Shown in pieces: positions 20,894-29,757 of a DNA stretch of 64,000 nucleotides; the first letter of the stretch is position 1, and each line of letters starts with the position of its first letter. This stretch comes from Microbacterium croceum (GTDB taxonomy: Bacteria; Actinomycetota; Actinomycetes; Actinomycetales; Microbacteriaceae). Position numbers and translations under genes: made by a program. The notes beneath the pieces were generated by a model that saw nothing but the letters and a program-made list of their open reading frames with translations, was not told the DNA's origin and did not search any database. The stretch is from positions 1,240,001-1,304,000 of the forward strand of contig NZ_JAHWXN010000001.1 of the NCBI RefSeq assembly GCF_023091245.1. The letters are read 5' to 3'.

Positions 20894-21550
20894 ATGACGG
20901 CGGCGGAGGCTACCGGCGAACTCGAGTCGGCCAGGGTCACGCGCATTCTGCGCGATGACATCATCCTGGGACGCCGTGCGCCTGGATCCCGGCTCGTCGA
21001 GCGGGACATCGCTGCCGAGCTGCACGTCTCGCGGCTGCCGGTGCGCGAGGCGATCCGCGCGCTGGTCAACGAAGGGGTCGTGGTGGCGCGCCCGCGCACC
21101 TGGGCGGTCGTGCGAGAGTTCACCCACCGTGACATCAAGGACTTCGCGGAGGTGCGCGAGGCGATCGAGACCTTGATCTTCGTCTTCGCCGCCGAACGTC
21201 ACGATGAGGCGGGGATCGCGCGGCTGCGGGCTGCGTACGAACGTGAGCGGGATGCGGCAGAGGCGAGCGATGCCGAGGGGGCGCGCATCGCCGCGGCGGA
21301 GTTCCACGAGATCGCGGCGGAGCTGGCGGGCAACGAGATGCTGGGCGAGCTGATCGGCGTGTTCATCACTCGGCTGCGCTGGCTCTTCGGGCAGCACGAC
21401 GATCTGCCAGCGATGGCGGAGGAGCATCGCGTGATCCTGGAGACGTTGGCCGCGCGCGACGTCGACACGATCCGCACGCTCATCCCGCAGCATCTGGCCA
21501 ACGGACAGGCCGTCGCCGAGCGCCGGCTCGCCAACGGCTACCAGATCTGA
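20894..21550 (+). CDS. GntR-family (FCD) transcription regulator
   Basis: This 218-aa protein has an N-terminal GntR winged helix (LRDDIILGRRAPGSRLVERDIAAEL, then SRLPVREAIRALVNEGVV) and an all-helical FCD ligand domain. FCD regulators usually sense small carboxylates. It lies upstream of the copper operon but has its own orientation and is not a CsoR-type sensor. Target unknown. Confidence 0.9.
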   Translation: MTAAEATGELESARVTRILRDDIILGRRAPGSRLVERDIAAELHVSRLPVREAIRALVNEGVVVARPRTWAVVREFTHRDIKDFAEVREAIETLIFVFAAERHDEAGIARLRAAYERERDAAEASDAEGARIAAAEFHEIAAELAGNEMLGELIGVFITRLRWLFGQHDDLPAMAEEHRVILETLAARDVDTIRTLIPQHLANGQAVAERRLANGYQI

Positions 21551-21562
21551 CCGAGATCACAT

Positions 21563-21621
21563 TTGGGGAATGCCTCGGGAAGACGTATCGTTGTGCAGGA
21601 GCAGGTACCCCTAGGGGGTAT
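21563..21621 (+). promoter_or_regulatory. copZ promoter with CsoR-type operator
   Basis: TTGGGG (21563-21568) and TATCGT (21586-21591) are separated by 17 bp. About 14 bp further on, TACCCCTAGGGGGTA (21606-21620) is a G/C-tract inverted repeat of the kind bound by CsoR copper sensors. The placement just past the expected transcription start fits repression without copper. No csoR gene is in the window. Confidence 0.65.
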
Positions 21622-21647
21622 TGGTCACATCGAGCGAGGAGAGCTTC

Positions 21648-21857
21648 ATGAACACCACCACATACGCGGTCACCGGCATGACCTGCGGACACTGCGAAGG
21701 TTCCGTGCGGGCCGAGGTCGCCAAGATCGACGGCGTCACCGCGGTCGACGTCAGCGCCGCATCCGGCGAGCTCGTCGTGAGCTCCGACATCGCCCTCGAC
21801 GACGACGCCATCTTCGCGGCTGTCGACGAGGCCGGCTACAGCGCGGTACGCGCCTGA
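21648..21857 (+). CDS. copZ: Copper chaperone CopZ
   Basis: This 69-aa heavy-metal-associated domain protein has the Cu(I) site MTCGHC (Cys13, Cys16) and a ferredoxin-like fold length. It delivers Cu(I) to the ATPase. The gene follows a CsoR-type operator and lies 4 bp before copA. Confidence 0.93.
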   Translation: MNTTTYAVTGMTCGHCEGSVRAEVAKIDGVTAVDVSAASGELVVSSDIALDDDAIFAAVDEAGYSAVRA

Positions 21858-21861
21858 CGCC

Positions 21862-24096
21862 GTGACCATTCCAGACGCAGGGGTCGCTTACGATCTCGAG
21901 ATCGGCGGCATGACGTGCGCGTCGTGCGCGGCGCGGATCGAGAAGCGGCTCAACAAGCTCGAGGGCGTCTCCGCCTCCGTGAACTACGCGACCGAGAAGG
22001 CGCATGTGCAGCTGATGCCCGGCGTCGCGGTCGACGAGCTGATCTCGGAGGTGGTGCGCACCGGGTACACCGCGGCACTTCGCCGGGAAGAGGAGTCCGA
22101 GACGGTCGACCCCGGACACCGGCTCCTGCGTCTGCGGCTGATCGTCGCGACTGTGCTCGCGGTCCCCGTGATCGTGCTGGCCATGGCCACGCCGTTGCAG
22201 TTCCCCGGATGGCAGTGGGCCTCGCTCGTGCTCGCCACCCCGGTCGTCACCTGGGCGGCGTGGCCGTTCCATCGGGCGGCCTGGATGAACGCGCGCCACC
22301 GCGCCGTCACGATGGACACCCTGATCTCGGTCGGCGTCTCGGCTGCCTATCTGTGGTCGCTGTACGCCCTGTTCTTCGGCACCGCGGGGATGTGGGGGAT
22401 GACGCATCCGTTCCGCTTCGCGATCGAGCGCGGCGACGGGCTCGGCAGCATCTACCTCGAGGTCGCGGCCGGCGTCACGATGTTCCTCCTCCTCGGACGC
22501 TTCCTCGAGCAGCGCTCCAAGCGGCGTGCCGGTGCGGCGCTCCGCGCGCTGGGAGAGCTGGGTGCGAAGGATGTCGCCATCCTCCATGACGGCGTGGAGG
22601 AGCGGATGCCGCTGGCGCAGCTCGCCGTGGGCGATGAGTTCATCGTGCGTCCCGGCGAGAAGATCGCCACCGACGGTGTCGTGCGCGAAGGGTCGTCGGC
22701 CGTCGATGCCTCCATGCTCACGGGCGAGTCCGTGCCCACCGAAGTCGGACCGGGCGACACCGTCACCGGCGCCACCGTGAACATCGGCGGTCGGCTGATC
22801 GTCGCAGCCACCCGCGTGGGGGCGGACACCCAGCTCGCCCGCATGGCGCAGCTGGTGGAGGACGCGCAGTCCGGCAAGGCGGAGGCCCAGAGGCTGGCGG
22901 ATCGGCTCTCGACGGTGTTCGTGCCGATCGTCTTCGGGATCGCCGCCGTGACCCTGGTGGCGTGGCTGCTCGCCGGAGGCGGGGCGGCCGCCGCGTTCAC
23001 CGCCGCCGTCGCCGTGCTCATCATCGCCTGCCCCTGCGCGCTCGGGCTCGCTACACCGATGGCTCTGCTCGTCGGCACGGGGCGCGGGGCGCAGCTCGGC
23101 ATCCTGATCAAGGGACCGGAGGTGCTCGAGTCCACCCGTCGCGTCGACACGATCCTGCTCGACAAGACCGGCACGGTCACGACGGGACGTATGACGCTCG
23201 CCGACGTGATCGCCGCAGAGGGGGAGGATGCCGACGAGGTGCTGCGGCTCGCTGCGGCGGTGGAGGATGCGTCGGAGCATCCGATCGCGCAGGCGATCGT
23301 GAGAGCCGCCGTCGAGCGCTTCGGGGACGTCGCGGATGTCGCCGATTTCCAGAACATCCAGGGGCGAGGCGTCACCGGTGTGGTCGATTCTCACGCGGTG
23401 GTCGCCGGACGCCCCGCGCTTCTCGCCGAGTGGGGGCTGCACCTGCCGGCCGATCTGCTCGCGGCTTTCGATCGCGCAGAGGACGCGGCTCGCACCGCTG
23501 TCGCCGTCGCCTGGGATGGCAAGGTCCGCGGCGTCGTGGTCGTGGCCGATCAGATCAAGCCCCGCAGTGCCGCGGCGATCGCCGCGCTGCGCGGCCTCGG
23601 TCTGACGCCGATCCTGCTCACCGGCGACAACGCCAAGGCGGCCGCCCAGGTCGCCGCAGAGGTGGGGATCACCGAAGTGCGCGCCGGCGTGCTGCCGGAG
23701 GGCAAGGTGGCGGAGGTGCTCGCACTGCAGGGTGCCGCCCGCTCGGTGGCGATGGTCGGCGACGGCGTGAACGACGCCGCGGCGCTCGCGCAGTCCGACC
23801 TGGGCATCGCGATGGGAACCGGCACGGACGCCGCGATCGAGGCATCCGATCTCACCCTCGTGCGCGGGGATCTGTGGGGCACCGTCGACGCGATCCGGCT
23901 CGCACGTCGCACTCTCGGCACCATCCGCGGCAACCTCTTCTGGGCGCTGGCCTACAACGTGGCGGCCATTCCGCTCGCGGCCCTCGGTCTGCTGAACCCG
24001 ATGCTCGCCGGTGCAGCCATGGCATTCTCAAGCGTGTTCGTCGTGCTGAACAGTCTGCGTCTGCGCCGGTTCCGCAGCGCCGCGCCTCGGATCTAG
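21862..24096 (+). CDS. copA: Copper-exporting P1B-type ATPase CopA
   Basis: The 744-aa pump exports Cu(I). It has one N-terminal metal domain (GGMTCASC, Cys19 and Cys22), about eight helices, the actuator motif MLTGESVP, the membrane CPC site ([11 protein letters not shown]), the phosphorylation motif DKTGTVTTG, the SEHP histidine motif and the hinge [12 protein letters not shown]. It starts at GTG 21862, directly after copZ, and is presumably induced by copper with it. Confidence 0.96.
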   Translation: MTIPDAGVAYDLEIGGMTCASCAARIEKRLNKLEGVSASVNYATEKAHVQLMPGVAVDELISEVVRTGYTAALRREEESETVDPGHRLLRLRLIVATVLAVPVIVLAMATPLQFPGWQWASLVLATPVVTWAAWPFHRAAWMNARHRAVTMDTLISVGVSAAYLWSLYALFFGTAGMWGMTHPFRFAIERGDGLGSIYLEVAAGVTMFLLLGRFLEQRSKRRAGAALRALGELGAKDVAILHDGVEERMPLAQLAVGDEFIVRPGEKIATDGVVREGSSAVDASMLTGESVPTEVGPGDTVTGATVNIGGRLIVAATRVGADTQLARMAQLVEDAQSGKAEAQRLADRLSTVFVPIVFGIAAVTLVAWLLAGGGAAAAFTAAVAVLIIACPCALGLATPMALLVGTGRGAQLGILIKGPEVLESTRRVDTILLDKTGTVTTGRMTLADVIAAEGEDADEVLRLAAAVEDASEHPIAQAIVRAAVERFGDVADVADFQNIQGRGVTGVVDSHAVVAGRPALLAEWGLHLPADLLAAFDRAEDAARTAVAVAWDGKVRGVVVVADQIKPRSAAAIAALRGLGLTPILLTGDNAKAAAQVAAEVGITEVRAGVLPEGKVAEVLALQGAARSVAMVGDGVNDAAALAQSDLGIAMGTGTDAAIEASDLTLVRGDLWGTVDAIRLARRTLGTIRGNLFWALAYNVAAIPLAALGLLNPMLAGAAMAFSSVFVVLNSLRLRRFRSAAPRI

Positions 24097-24179
24097 GGAG
24101 GGCACGCGGCGGGGCAATCGCTATATATTGAGGCGTATCGGAATCGTTCCGGAACTGTCGTGTTGTCCTGGGGAGCGAG

Positions 24180-24425
24180 ATGCGAGGTCTTGCTGTCGCT
24201 GTCGGAGGCCTGCTGCTGGTGGGCGGGGCGGTCCTCGTCGTGGTCGCGGATCAGGAGCGGGTGGCGGCGTTGGATGCAGTCAAGGCCCAGGTCGTCACGA
24301 CAGAGCGGCTCTTCGCCGACACCCGTGCCCAGAATCTCCGGCTGGCGGAACAGCTCACCGCACTGCGGTCGCAGATCGCCGAGCAAGACGCGGCGCTCGC
24401 TGATTCCACGGGGTTCCTCCCGTGA
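24180..24425 (+). CDS. Small membrane-anchored coiled-coil protein
   Basis: This 81-aa protein has one N-terminal hydrophobic helix (residues 4-23) followed by a heptad-rich extracytoplasmic tail (LFADTRAQNLRLAEQLTALRSQIAEQDAAL). It resembles a short FtsB/DivIC-like architecture without evident homology. Its stop overlaps the GTG of the secreted HExxH protein, so the two are probably partners. Confidence 0.72.
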   Translation: MRGLAVAVGGLLLVGGAVLVVVADQERVAALDAVKAQVVTTERLFADTRAQNLRLAEQLTALRSQIAEQDAALADSTGFLP

Positions 24426-25294
24426 TCCGTCGTCTCGTCTCGGTCTCCATCGCGGCCGCGATGATGCTCTCGGTCGGCGTCATGGAACGCGCGAACGGTC
24501 TCGACGCCGAGCGGGCGGAGGCCGTGGCCGAGCTGGTGGCGTTGAGCGGCAGCACTCGAACGGCGCTGCAGCGCACCGACTACCTCGAAGGCGCCGTCGA
24601 GCGTGCCGAGGAGGACACGGCGGATCGGGCGGCGGTGCTCGAGGTGCGTCCGGCGTTCCTCACAGAGATCACGGCATTGAGCAAGGCGCTCGCCCGCGCG
24701 AAGGGCAAGGTCGACACGTCCGCTCATCGGGCCGCGGCACTCTCGGCGCAGCAGGCCGTGCTCGACGAGCGGGTCGACCCCGACACTGTGAAGAATGCGA
24801 CGGCAACCGTGCATGCGCTCACCGTGAAGGTCGGCGAGCAGGTCGCGTCGTGGCAGGCGACCCAGCTCGCCCAGAGCGCCGGTCCCGGAGGTCCCGCCTG
24901 GAGCACGAGCGGACCCGACGGCTACGCGCGGGTGCGCGCCGCCCTCGACCGCGTCGGCGGCGGGGGCGTCGGGCTCTACGAGTCCGCGTCGTGCGCCGGC
25001 GGCAACGCGCCGGCGTGCGCGAACAGCAACGGCTACATCAAGTACCGCGCCGACATCGCGAACTGGAGCGAGGGACAGTTGAACTGGGCGATGGCGCATG
25101 AGCTCGCCCACATCTACCAGTTCCGGGTGTGGGGAGCGTTGAACTCGTCGGGGGCCTATCGGTCGATGTTCGGCGGCGATCCCGAGTTCCTGGCGAACTG
25201 CATGGCGGTGGTGCGCGGTTTCCCCGGCGGCGTGGGATGCGACGGCGATCAGCAGGCGTGGGCGTCGGGCATCTGGGTCGGCGCGGTGCGCTGA
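24422..25294 (+). CDS. Secreted coiled-coil protein with HExxH metallopeptidase motif
   Basis: The 290-aa protein begins with a signal peptide (RRLVSVSIAAAMMLSVGV), continues with ~120 residues of helical, coiled-coil-like sequence, and ends in a globular domain of ~130 residues. That domain contains WAMAHELAHIYQF, an HExxH zinc-protease motif, followed ~25 residues later by GGDPEFLANCMA, whose Glu could be the third ligand. Four cysteines could form two disulfides. No family recognised. A GTG start overlaps the upstream gene by 4 bp. Confidence 0.72.
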   Translation: MIRRLVSVSIAAAMMLSVGVMERANGLDAERAEAVAELVALSGSTRTALQRTDYLEGAVERAEEDTADRAAVLEVRPAFLTEITALSKALARAKGKVDTSAHRAAALSAQQAVLDERVDPDTVKNATATVHALTVKVGEQVASWQATQLAQSAGPGGPAWSTSGPDGYARVRAALDRVGGGGVGLYESASCAGGNAPACANSNGYIKYRADIANWSEGQLNWAMAHELAHIYQFRVWGALNSSGAYRSMFGGDPEFLANCMAVVRGFPGGVGCDGDQQAWASGIWVGAVR

Positions 25295-25304
25295 GACGCG
25301 GGCG

Positions 25305-26144
25305 TCAGCGAATCGGTGTGGTGGTGTCGATCGCCTCACGCAGCGGGCCGCGCATCACGCGCCAGTATGCCGATGGCGCCAGTCGCACCAGCACATCGAT
25401 GAGCCGCGCCTCGCGCCCGACCATCGTGCGGGCGCGGCGGCGCTTCGTCGCCTGCACGATCCGCGCCGCCGCATCGGAGGGTTCGGTGTGGTACATCGCC
25501 GCCTGCGCCTCGGCGGCTCGTGCGGCGACGGCGGGATCGATCGCGGCGGCGTAGCGTCCGTGCAGGATGATGCCGGTGCGCACCCCCGCCGGATACACCG
25601 CGCCGACGGATACCGAGGTTCCCTCCAGCTCGTGCCGCAGCGCCTCCGAGAACGCGCGCACGGCGAACTTGCTCATCGCGTAGGGGATGCGCCCTGCGGG
25701 AGAGGCGAGCGCGTAGACGCTGGCCAGGTGAGAGATATGCGCAGCCGGTGCCTGGCGCAGCGCCGGGAGCAGGGCCTTGGTGATCGAGACGGTGCCCCAG
25801 AGGTTCACGTCGGTCAACCAGCGCATCTCCTCCATCGTCAGCTGATCGAGGTTGCCGAGCATCGACGACCCGGCGCACGTGATGAGGGCGTTGATCCGCG
25901 GATGTGCGGCCGTGATCTCGGCGGCGGTGGCGAACACGGCGTCGTCGTCGCGGAGGTCGACCACGTGCGTGGTCACCGTCGTGCCGGTGAGCTCTACGGC
26001 GACCTCGGCGAGAGCGGCGGCATTGTGGTCGAGCAGGGCGAGATGCGCGCCCTCGGTCGCGAGCAGCCGCGCGATCGCCGCGCCCATGCCGCTCGCCGCA
26101 CCGGTGATCACGGTGGTGCTCCCGGCAAGGTGGAGGTGCTTCAT
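25305..26144 (-). CDS. Short-chain dehydrogenase/reductase (SDR)
   Basis: This 279-aa SDR has TGAASGMG at the cofactor site, Asp after beta-2 (LALLDHNAAA, pointing to NAD), the NAG-equivalent ITCAGSS, and the active-site Tyr-x3-Lys (PYAMSKFAV). The C-terminal extension after residue 190 (YPAGVRTGI, then VQATKRRRART) is like SDRs acting on lipids or steroids. Start ATG 26144 follows AAGGAGAAGC. Substrate unknown. Confidence 0.87.
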   Translation of the reverse strand: MKHLHLAGSTTVITGAASGMGAAIARLLATEGAHLALLDHNAAALAEVAVELTGTTVTTHVVDLRDDDAVFATAAEITAAHPRINALITCAGSSMLGNLDQLTMEEMRWLTDVNLWGTVSITKALLPALRQAPAAHISHLASVYALASPAGRIPYAMSKFAVRAFSEALRHELEGTSVSVGAVYPAGVRTGIILHGRYAAAIDPAVAARAAEAQAAMYHTEPSDAAARIVQATKRRRARTMVGREARLIDVLVRLAPSAYWRVMRGPLREAIDTTTPIR

Positions 26145-26275
26145 GCTTCTCCTTCTGGCGCGCGGCGGTGCGCGCCGTCGGGGGTGGTCGTCGGGCCGGG
26201 TGAGATCCCGATCCGAACCATTCTGGCCGACGCTTCCGGCAAGCGATACCGGTACGCTCGTGGGAGGAGGTACCG

Positions 26276-26857
26276 GTGGGACGGACAGCGGATGCCATTG
26301 CTGAGGGCGTCGCGATCGCGACCGCTGCGGCGCGCCTGGCCGTCAAGAACCACATCCTCGTCGGCACGATCGCCGAGAACGGGGTGTTCGACACCGACAA
26401 GTACATCGACGACGCCCGAGAGGCGTTGCGCGCGATGGCCGAGGAATCCGAAGAGGCCGCAGCCAACGTGACGGCCCTGCGCAAGCGGGCACGCGGTCGG
26501 CACTCCGACCCTTCGGGCACGCACGACTATCGTGACCGCGACGTGCGCAACCTCCGCCGCCGCGCCAAGCAGTCCAGCGGTGTCGCCGCCAAGCTGCGCG
26601 CCATGATGGAGGACCGCGAGCAGCTGCGCGTCATCGTCGAGGAGGCGCGAGAGGCGGCGTGGGCCGACGTGCGCCACAACCTCGACCGCCGACTGAGGGT
26701 CGAGGGCATGCGACCGGATCAGGACCCCGACTACGACCGCATGCGCGAGGCGCGGATGCAGGCGCTGCGGCTCGTCGATCTGCAGGCGCTGTCGTCGCAG
26801 CAGCGCGCCAAAGCCAAGCGCAAGAAGAAGCAGAAGGCCGATGCCGAGGCCGAGTGA
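26276..26857 (+). CDS. Conserved charged helical protein of unknown function
   Basis: The 193-aa product is highly charged and almost entirely helical, ending in a Lys/Arg-rich tail (AKAKRKKKQKADAEAE). It has no membrane segment. Start GTG 26276 follows GGAGG. Similar actinobacterial proteins are sometimes labelled asparagine synthase, but no synthetase motif is present, so I do not use that name. It precedes tRNA-Arg by 66 bp. Confidence 0.75.
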   Translation: MGRTADAIAEGVAIATAAARLAVKNHILVGTIAENGVFDTDKYIDDAREALRAMAEESEEAAANVTALRKRARGRHSDPSGTHDYRDRDVRNLRRRAKQSSGVAAKLRAMMEDREQLRVIVEEAREAAWADVRHNLDRRLRVEGMRPDQDPDYDRMREARMQALRLVDLQALSSQQRAKAKRKKKQKADAEAE

Positions 26858-26923
26858 GGCCCCGTTTCGCTTTCCCGTCGCGACTGTTGTAGGCTGTTCT
26901 ACGGCCCGCTGAGCGGTCCAGGA

Positions 26924-26996
26924 GCGCCCGTAGCTCAATGGATAGAGCATCTGACTACGGATCAGAAGGTTAGGGGTTCGAGTCCCTTCGGGCGCA
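26924..26996 (+). tRNA. tRNA-Arg(ACG), attachment site of the element
   Basis: The acceptor stem pairs GCGCCCG (26924-26930) with CGGGCGC (26989-26995), and the anticodon stem TCTGA/TCAGA holds the loop CTACGGA, giving anticodon ACG. The T arm with GGTTCGAGTCC is standard. The last 37 nt belong to the 41-bp repeat that bounds the integrated element, so integration leaves the tRNA intact. Confidence 0.97.
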
Positions 26997-27000
26997 CAGA
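26960..27000 (+). repeat. attL: 41-bp direct repeat (left end of element)
   Basis: These 41 bp, from the anticodon stem of tRNA-Arg to 4 bp past its end, recur exactly at 38425-38465. Identity stops sharply on both sides (G/C before, A/T after). This is the attachment core left by site-specific integration into the tRNA 3' half. Confidence 0.95.
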
Positions 27001-27001
27001 A

Positions 27002-27041
27002 AAACCGCCTCTCATCTGGGAAAACCAGGGAGAGGCGGTTT
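27002..27041 (+). terminator. Terminator downstream of tRNA-Arg, supplied by the element
   Basis: A 12-bp perfect stem (AAACCGCCTCTC 27002-27013 with GAGAGGCGGTTT 27030-27041) starts 1 bp inside the element. It presumably replaces the tRNA's own terminator, which now lies beyond attR. Confidence 0.8.
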
Positions 27042-27057
27042 CTCCGTTCCCGGCCCA

Positions 27058-27076
27058 TTCAGGATGTGGTCAGGAT
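27058..27076 (+). repeat. Left arm-type repeats (TCAGGAT pair)
   Basis: TTCAGGAT (27058-27065) and GTCAGGAT (27069-27076) are direct repeats 11 bp apart, start to start. The same motif with the same spacing occurs near the right end (38281-38299). These are candidate arm-binding sites for the integrase. Confidence 0.65.
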
Positions 27077-27115
27077 GCGACCGAATCCGACAGAGTTAAC
27101 CGCTAGTCTGCGCTC

Positions 27116-27460
27116 ATGGATTACGAAGCAGTTGTTCAGCACATCATCACCACGCAGGGCGTCACGGTAGTCGAGGTTAAGAGGATGCTCGCCGCGCAGG
27201 GGGTCGAGGTCGAGGGCGATCTAATGCTCTACTGGCCCTATGCGCCGGTCGCGATCTGGGCGGGGGCAAGCGACGAACTGCAAGAGGTTCTGGGGCGTCT
27301 CATCCAGGATGATCGGGTGGAGATCACGAACACCCAGAACCTTGTGTACATGATCGACGGCGAAGGTCTGACGCTTCCCCTCGCGAACATCAATTCGGTG
27401 CTCCGTCAGCACCCCTACAAGTCTGATCGCTGGCTTCCCATCGTCTTCAACCGAGCTTAG
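27116..27460 (+). CDS. Element protein of unknown function next to attL
   Basis: This 114-aa soluble protein has a helical N-terminal part (VVQHIITTQGVTVVEVKRMLAAQGVEV) that could be a winged-helix-like fold, and a C-terminal part ending in HPYKSDRWLPIVFNRA. No family recognised. It converges on the integrase gene with a 14-bp overlap of 3' ends, so it is part of the element rather than the host chromosome. Confidence 0.68.
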   Translation: MDYEAVVQHIITTQGVTVVEVKRMLAAQGVEVEGDLMLYWPYAPVAIWAGASDELQEVLGRLIQDDRVEITNTQNLVYMIDGEGLTLPLANINSVLRQHPYKSDRWLPIVFNRA

Positions 27461-28631
27461 AGACTTCACTCAGAGCGTGCGTCCGCGCTCTCGACATCGC
27501 GGCGGTGACTTCGTTCAAGCGATCCGGCCACAGCTTCGCGTACGTATTCAGGGTCTCGGTCGCGCTGGCGTGCCCCAGCATCCGTTGAACCACGAGCACG
27601 TCAGCCCCTGCCGCGATGGCGAGCGATGCGGCGGTGTGCCTCAGTCCCTTGGGGGTCAGCCCTGCCGGTGCTCCTGCCGCTTGCTTTGCCTTGGTCCAGT
27701 TTCGCGCGCGCCAGTTGTACAGGTTGAGCCGGTCGCCGCGTGGCGACGTGAAGAGGGGGTCGCCGTCGTCGCGGCCCTCGGTCAGAGCGTTGAGGTCATC
27801 GAGCAGATGCGGGGGGATGGGTACCGCGCGGATGCCCGCCGCCGTCTTCGGAGAGTCCCCGATCACGTGACGGCGGTCATCGTCAAGCGTTACCGTCTTC
27901 GAAACGTAGATACGCTTAGCGGGAATGTCCACGTCGGCCACGTCGAGCGCGACGGCCTCACCTGGCCTCAGGCCGATGTTCCCCATGACGGCCACCATGA
28001 CTGCATCGGAGAGGTTGCCCGCCTGCCGGGTGCCGTCGATGAGCGCTTCCAGTTCAGGATGAGTCAGGAAGATGACGGGTTCTGTCTTCGCCTTCGGCGT
28101 CTCCACGCCGGTCGCCGGGTTCTGCCTGATCCAGCCCTCGCGCACCGCGTACCGGAAAGAAGCGTTCAGGACGGTGAAGATGCCATCGATGCTCGCGGGG
28201 GAGAGCACGCCTGAGAAGGCCTTAGCGTCCGCTCTGCGGGGCGCGGTGCCGTCCGCGAGGTCGCTGATCCATGCTTCGATGTCGGGGCGTTTGACGGCGC
28301 TCAGGGGCAGATGACCCCAGCGCGGCAATGCGTAGTTGTCGAGGTCGTCCCTGTACTTACGACGAGCGGCGGGCTTGATCCGCTTCTTGCTCTTCATCCA
28401 TGCCTCGGCGGCATCCGCGACCGTGAGCGCCGCCACCTCCGGCGACAGGTAGGTGTCTGACCTCAGCGAGTGCTCGATGAAGGTCTGGTGTCTGTCGGCG
28501 TCGGCCTTCTTCTTGAAACTCTTGCTCTTCTCGCGCTTGGTGTCGGGATCGATCCAGACGACTTGCCAACGCAAGCCGGTGCCCGTCTTCTCCCCGCGCC
28601 ACCTGTCGGCAATCCATACTTTCTTGCTCAT
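27447..28631 (-). CDS. int: Tyrosine-type site-specific integrase
   Basis: The 394-aa recombinase integrates and excises the element at tRNA-Arg. Order of parts: an N-terminal arm-binding region (~1-60), a SAM-like core-binding domain (~70-170) and the catalytic domain. Catalytic residues are Arg222 (GLRPGEA), Lys262, Arg331 (KGLRHT), His354 (LGHAS) and nucleophile Tyr364 (NTYAKL). The first histidine of the HxxR box is replaced by Lys328, a tolerated but less common variant. The 3' end faces attL, and the 5' end is 83 bp from a divergent excisionase-like gene. Confidence 0.95.
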   Translation of the reverse strand: MSKKVWIADRWRGEKTGTGLRWQVVWIDPDTKREKSKSFKKKADADRHQTFIEHSLRSDTYLSPEVAALTVADAAEAWMKSKKRIKPAARRKYRDDLDNYALPRWGHLPLSAVKRPDIEAWISDLADGTAPRRADAKAFSGVLSPASIDGIFTVLNASFRYAVREGWIRQNPATGVETPKAKTEPVIFLTHPELEALIDGTRQAGNLSDAVMVAVMGNIGLRPGEAVALDVADVDIPAKRIYVSKTVTLDDDRRHVIGDSPKTAAGIRAVPIPPHLLDDLNALTEGRDDGDPLFTSPRGDRLNLYNWRARNWTKAKQAAGAPAGLTPKGLRHTAASLAIAAGADVLVVQRMLGHASATETLNTYAKLWPDRLNEVTAAMSRARTHALSEVSKLG

Positions 28632-28679
28632 GCTGTATCCCTACGGCTCGGCGGTCGATTCGTTAAGTTGGGTGATCTT

Positions 28680-28708
28680 TTGGAGATGGTCGAGGTCATG
28701 CGTATAGA
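28680..28708 (+). promoter_or_regulatory. Promoter of the excisionase-like gene (leaderless)
   Basis: TTGGAG (28680-28685) and TATAGA (28703-28708) are exactly 17 bp apart. Transcription would start at about 28715, the A of the ATG, so the message is probably leaderless. It lies in the int/xis divergent region, where an excisionase could also control int. Confidence 0.6.
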
Positions 28709-28714
28709 TGCACC

Positions 28715-28909
28715 ATGACGACGAACACTGACGAACAACTCATGACGCCCGCCACGCTCGCCGCGTTGCTCGGGCGCTCTGTCCCTGCTCTTGCGCAGAT
28801 GCGCTATCGCGGGACTGGCCCCCGCTTCATCCGGGCTGGAGGGCGTATCCGTTACCGCCGTAGCGATGTGAACGCTTGGCTTGAGGCCGGGGAGCGTGAC
28901 GCCACGTGA
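28715..28909 (+). CDS. AlpA/Xis-like excisionase or regulator
   Basis: The 64-aa protein is a single MerR-like winged helix: LMTPATLAALLGRSVPALAQMRYRGTGPRFIRAGGRIRYRRSDVNAWL is the pattern of AlpA/DUF-type excisionases in parts (helix-turn-helix, then wing, then the DVNAWL end). Such proteins direct excision and regulate the integrase. Its divergent position beside int supports this role. Confidence 0.85.
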   Translation: MTTNTDEQLMTPATLAALLGRSVPALAQMRYRGTGPRFIRAGGRIRYRRSDVNAWLEAGERDAT

Positions 28910-28952
28910 GCACTGCACCATACGATGAGATTAACCGAGATGAGGCCTACCT

Positions 28953-29330
28953 GTGACACACAACGTGACGTGTAACAGATGTGGACGCGAGTTCACGGCG
29001 CGACGCAGTGATGCCCGGTTCTGTTCGTCCAGGTGTCGGACGACGGCTCATCGTGAGGCCAAGAATCCACCACGCCGGAAAGACTTCAGCCGCTCGCTCG
29101 CCATCCGTAACAGTGAGTTCATTCTGGCGATGGACCGGCTCGAAACGATCACCAAGCTCGACGGCTTCGAGAAGTGGGCACGGCGCAACCCCGACGCTAA
29201 GCAGTGGGTCCGCAACATCGCACGTCGGCTTCTCGCGGTAGCGGATGCGTGGCCAGAGCCGTCACAACCGAAGGGTTCAGAAACGGCTACGGAGACGGAC
29301 GGCCCTACGGAGCGGATCACCCCTCTGTAG
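28953..29330 (+). CDS. Small zinc-ribbon protein of the element
   Basis: The 125-aa protein starts with a four-cysteine zinc site (CNRCGREF, then FCSSRCR) followed by a basic stretch and a helical domain (FILAMDRLETITKLDGFEKWARRN). The C-terminus is low-complexity. The start is a GTG at 28953. It follows the excisionase gene and is probably in the same transcript. DNA binding is plausible, but the function is unknown. Confidence 0.7.
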   Translation: MTHNVTCNRCGREFTARRSDARFCSSRCRTTAHREAKNPPRRKDFSRSLAIRNSEFILAMDRLETITKLDGFEKWARRNPDAKQWVRNIARRLLAVADAWPEPSQPKGSETATETDGPTERITPL

Positions 29331-29353
29331 GTTTCGGGTGGCCCTAGCCGTGC

Positions 29354-29755
29354 TTAAAACGGGTCGTCCGACAGCAGGTTGTCGAGACCATCGAGCAGTA
29401 ATTGCGCTTTCTGGGGAGCGCCGGTGACGCGCCGCACGATCTCGCCGTACAGGCCGGTGAGCCTCTGAGACGCGCGCTCTTCGGGGGTCTGCTCCCACGC
29501 TGAGCTATCGAACGGAGGAGAAAGGAACTCAGCGACCTCTTCTCCGCTCTCCGTGAGGATGCGGAGAAGGTACGGAAATTCACCGTCGTAGTCTTTGGAT
29601 CGCACGTTGTAGATCGCGTTGCCCGGTATCGAAGCCACGAATCCGGGCGGCTCCTCGAACGGGTTGTCGTCGCCGGACCACTGAAGCTTTCCGCTCGAAG
29701 TCGCTTGCTCCAGCTTGCTCACGAAAGCGAGCCACTCTTCGCCTGAGAACTGCAT
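29354..29755 (-). CDS. Small acidic protein, last gene of the membrane-nuclease cassette
   Basis: This 133-aa soluble acidic protein has a strand-rich first half (GEEWLAFVSKLEQATSSGKL, then GFVASIPGNAIYNVRS) and a helical C-terminus (YGEIVRRVTGAPQKAQLLLDGLDNLL). ATG 29755 is chosen because GGAGGAG precedes it at good spacing; a GTG at 29761 overlaps the upstream stop as GTGA. Family not recognised. Coupling to the 1-TM protein suggests a complex. Confidence 0.68.
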   Translation of the reverse strand: MQFSGEEWLAFVSKLEQATSSGKLQWSGDDNPFEEPPGFVASIPGNAIYNVRSKDYDGEFPYLLRILTESGEEVAEFLSPPFDSSAWEQTPEERASQRLTGLYGEIVRRVTGAPQKAQLLLDGLDNLLSDDPF

Positions 29756-29757
29756 AA

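Noticed and set aside
26276..26857. Asparagine synthase
   Set aside because: This label circulates for similar proteins, but the 193-aa product has no glutaminase or synthetase motif.
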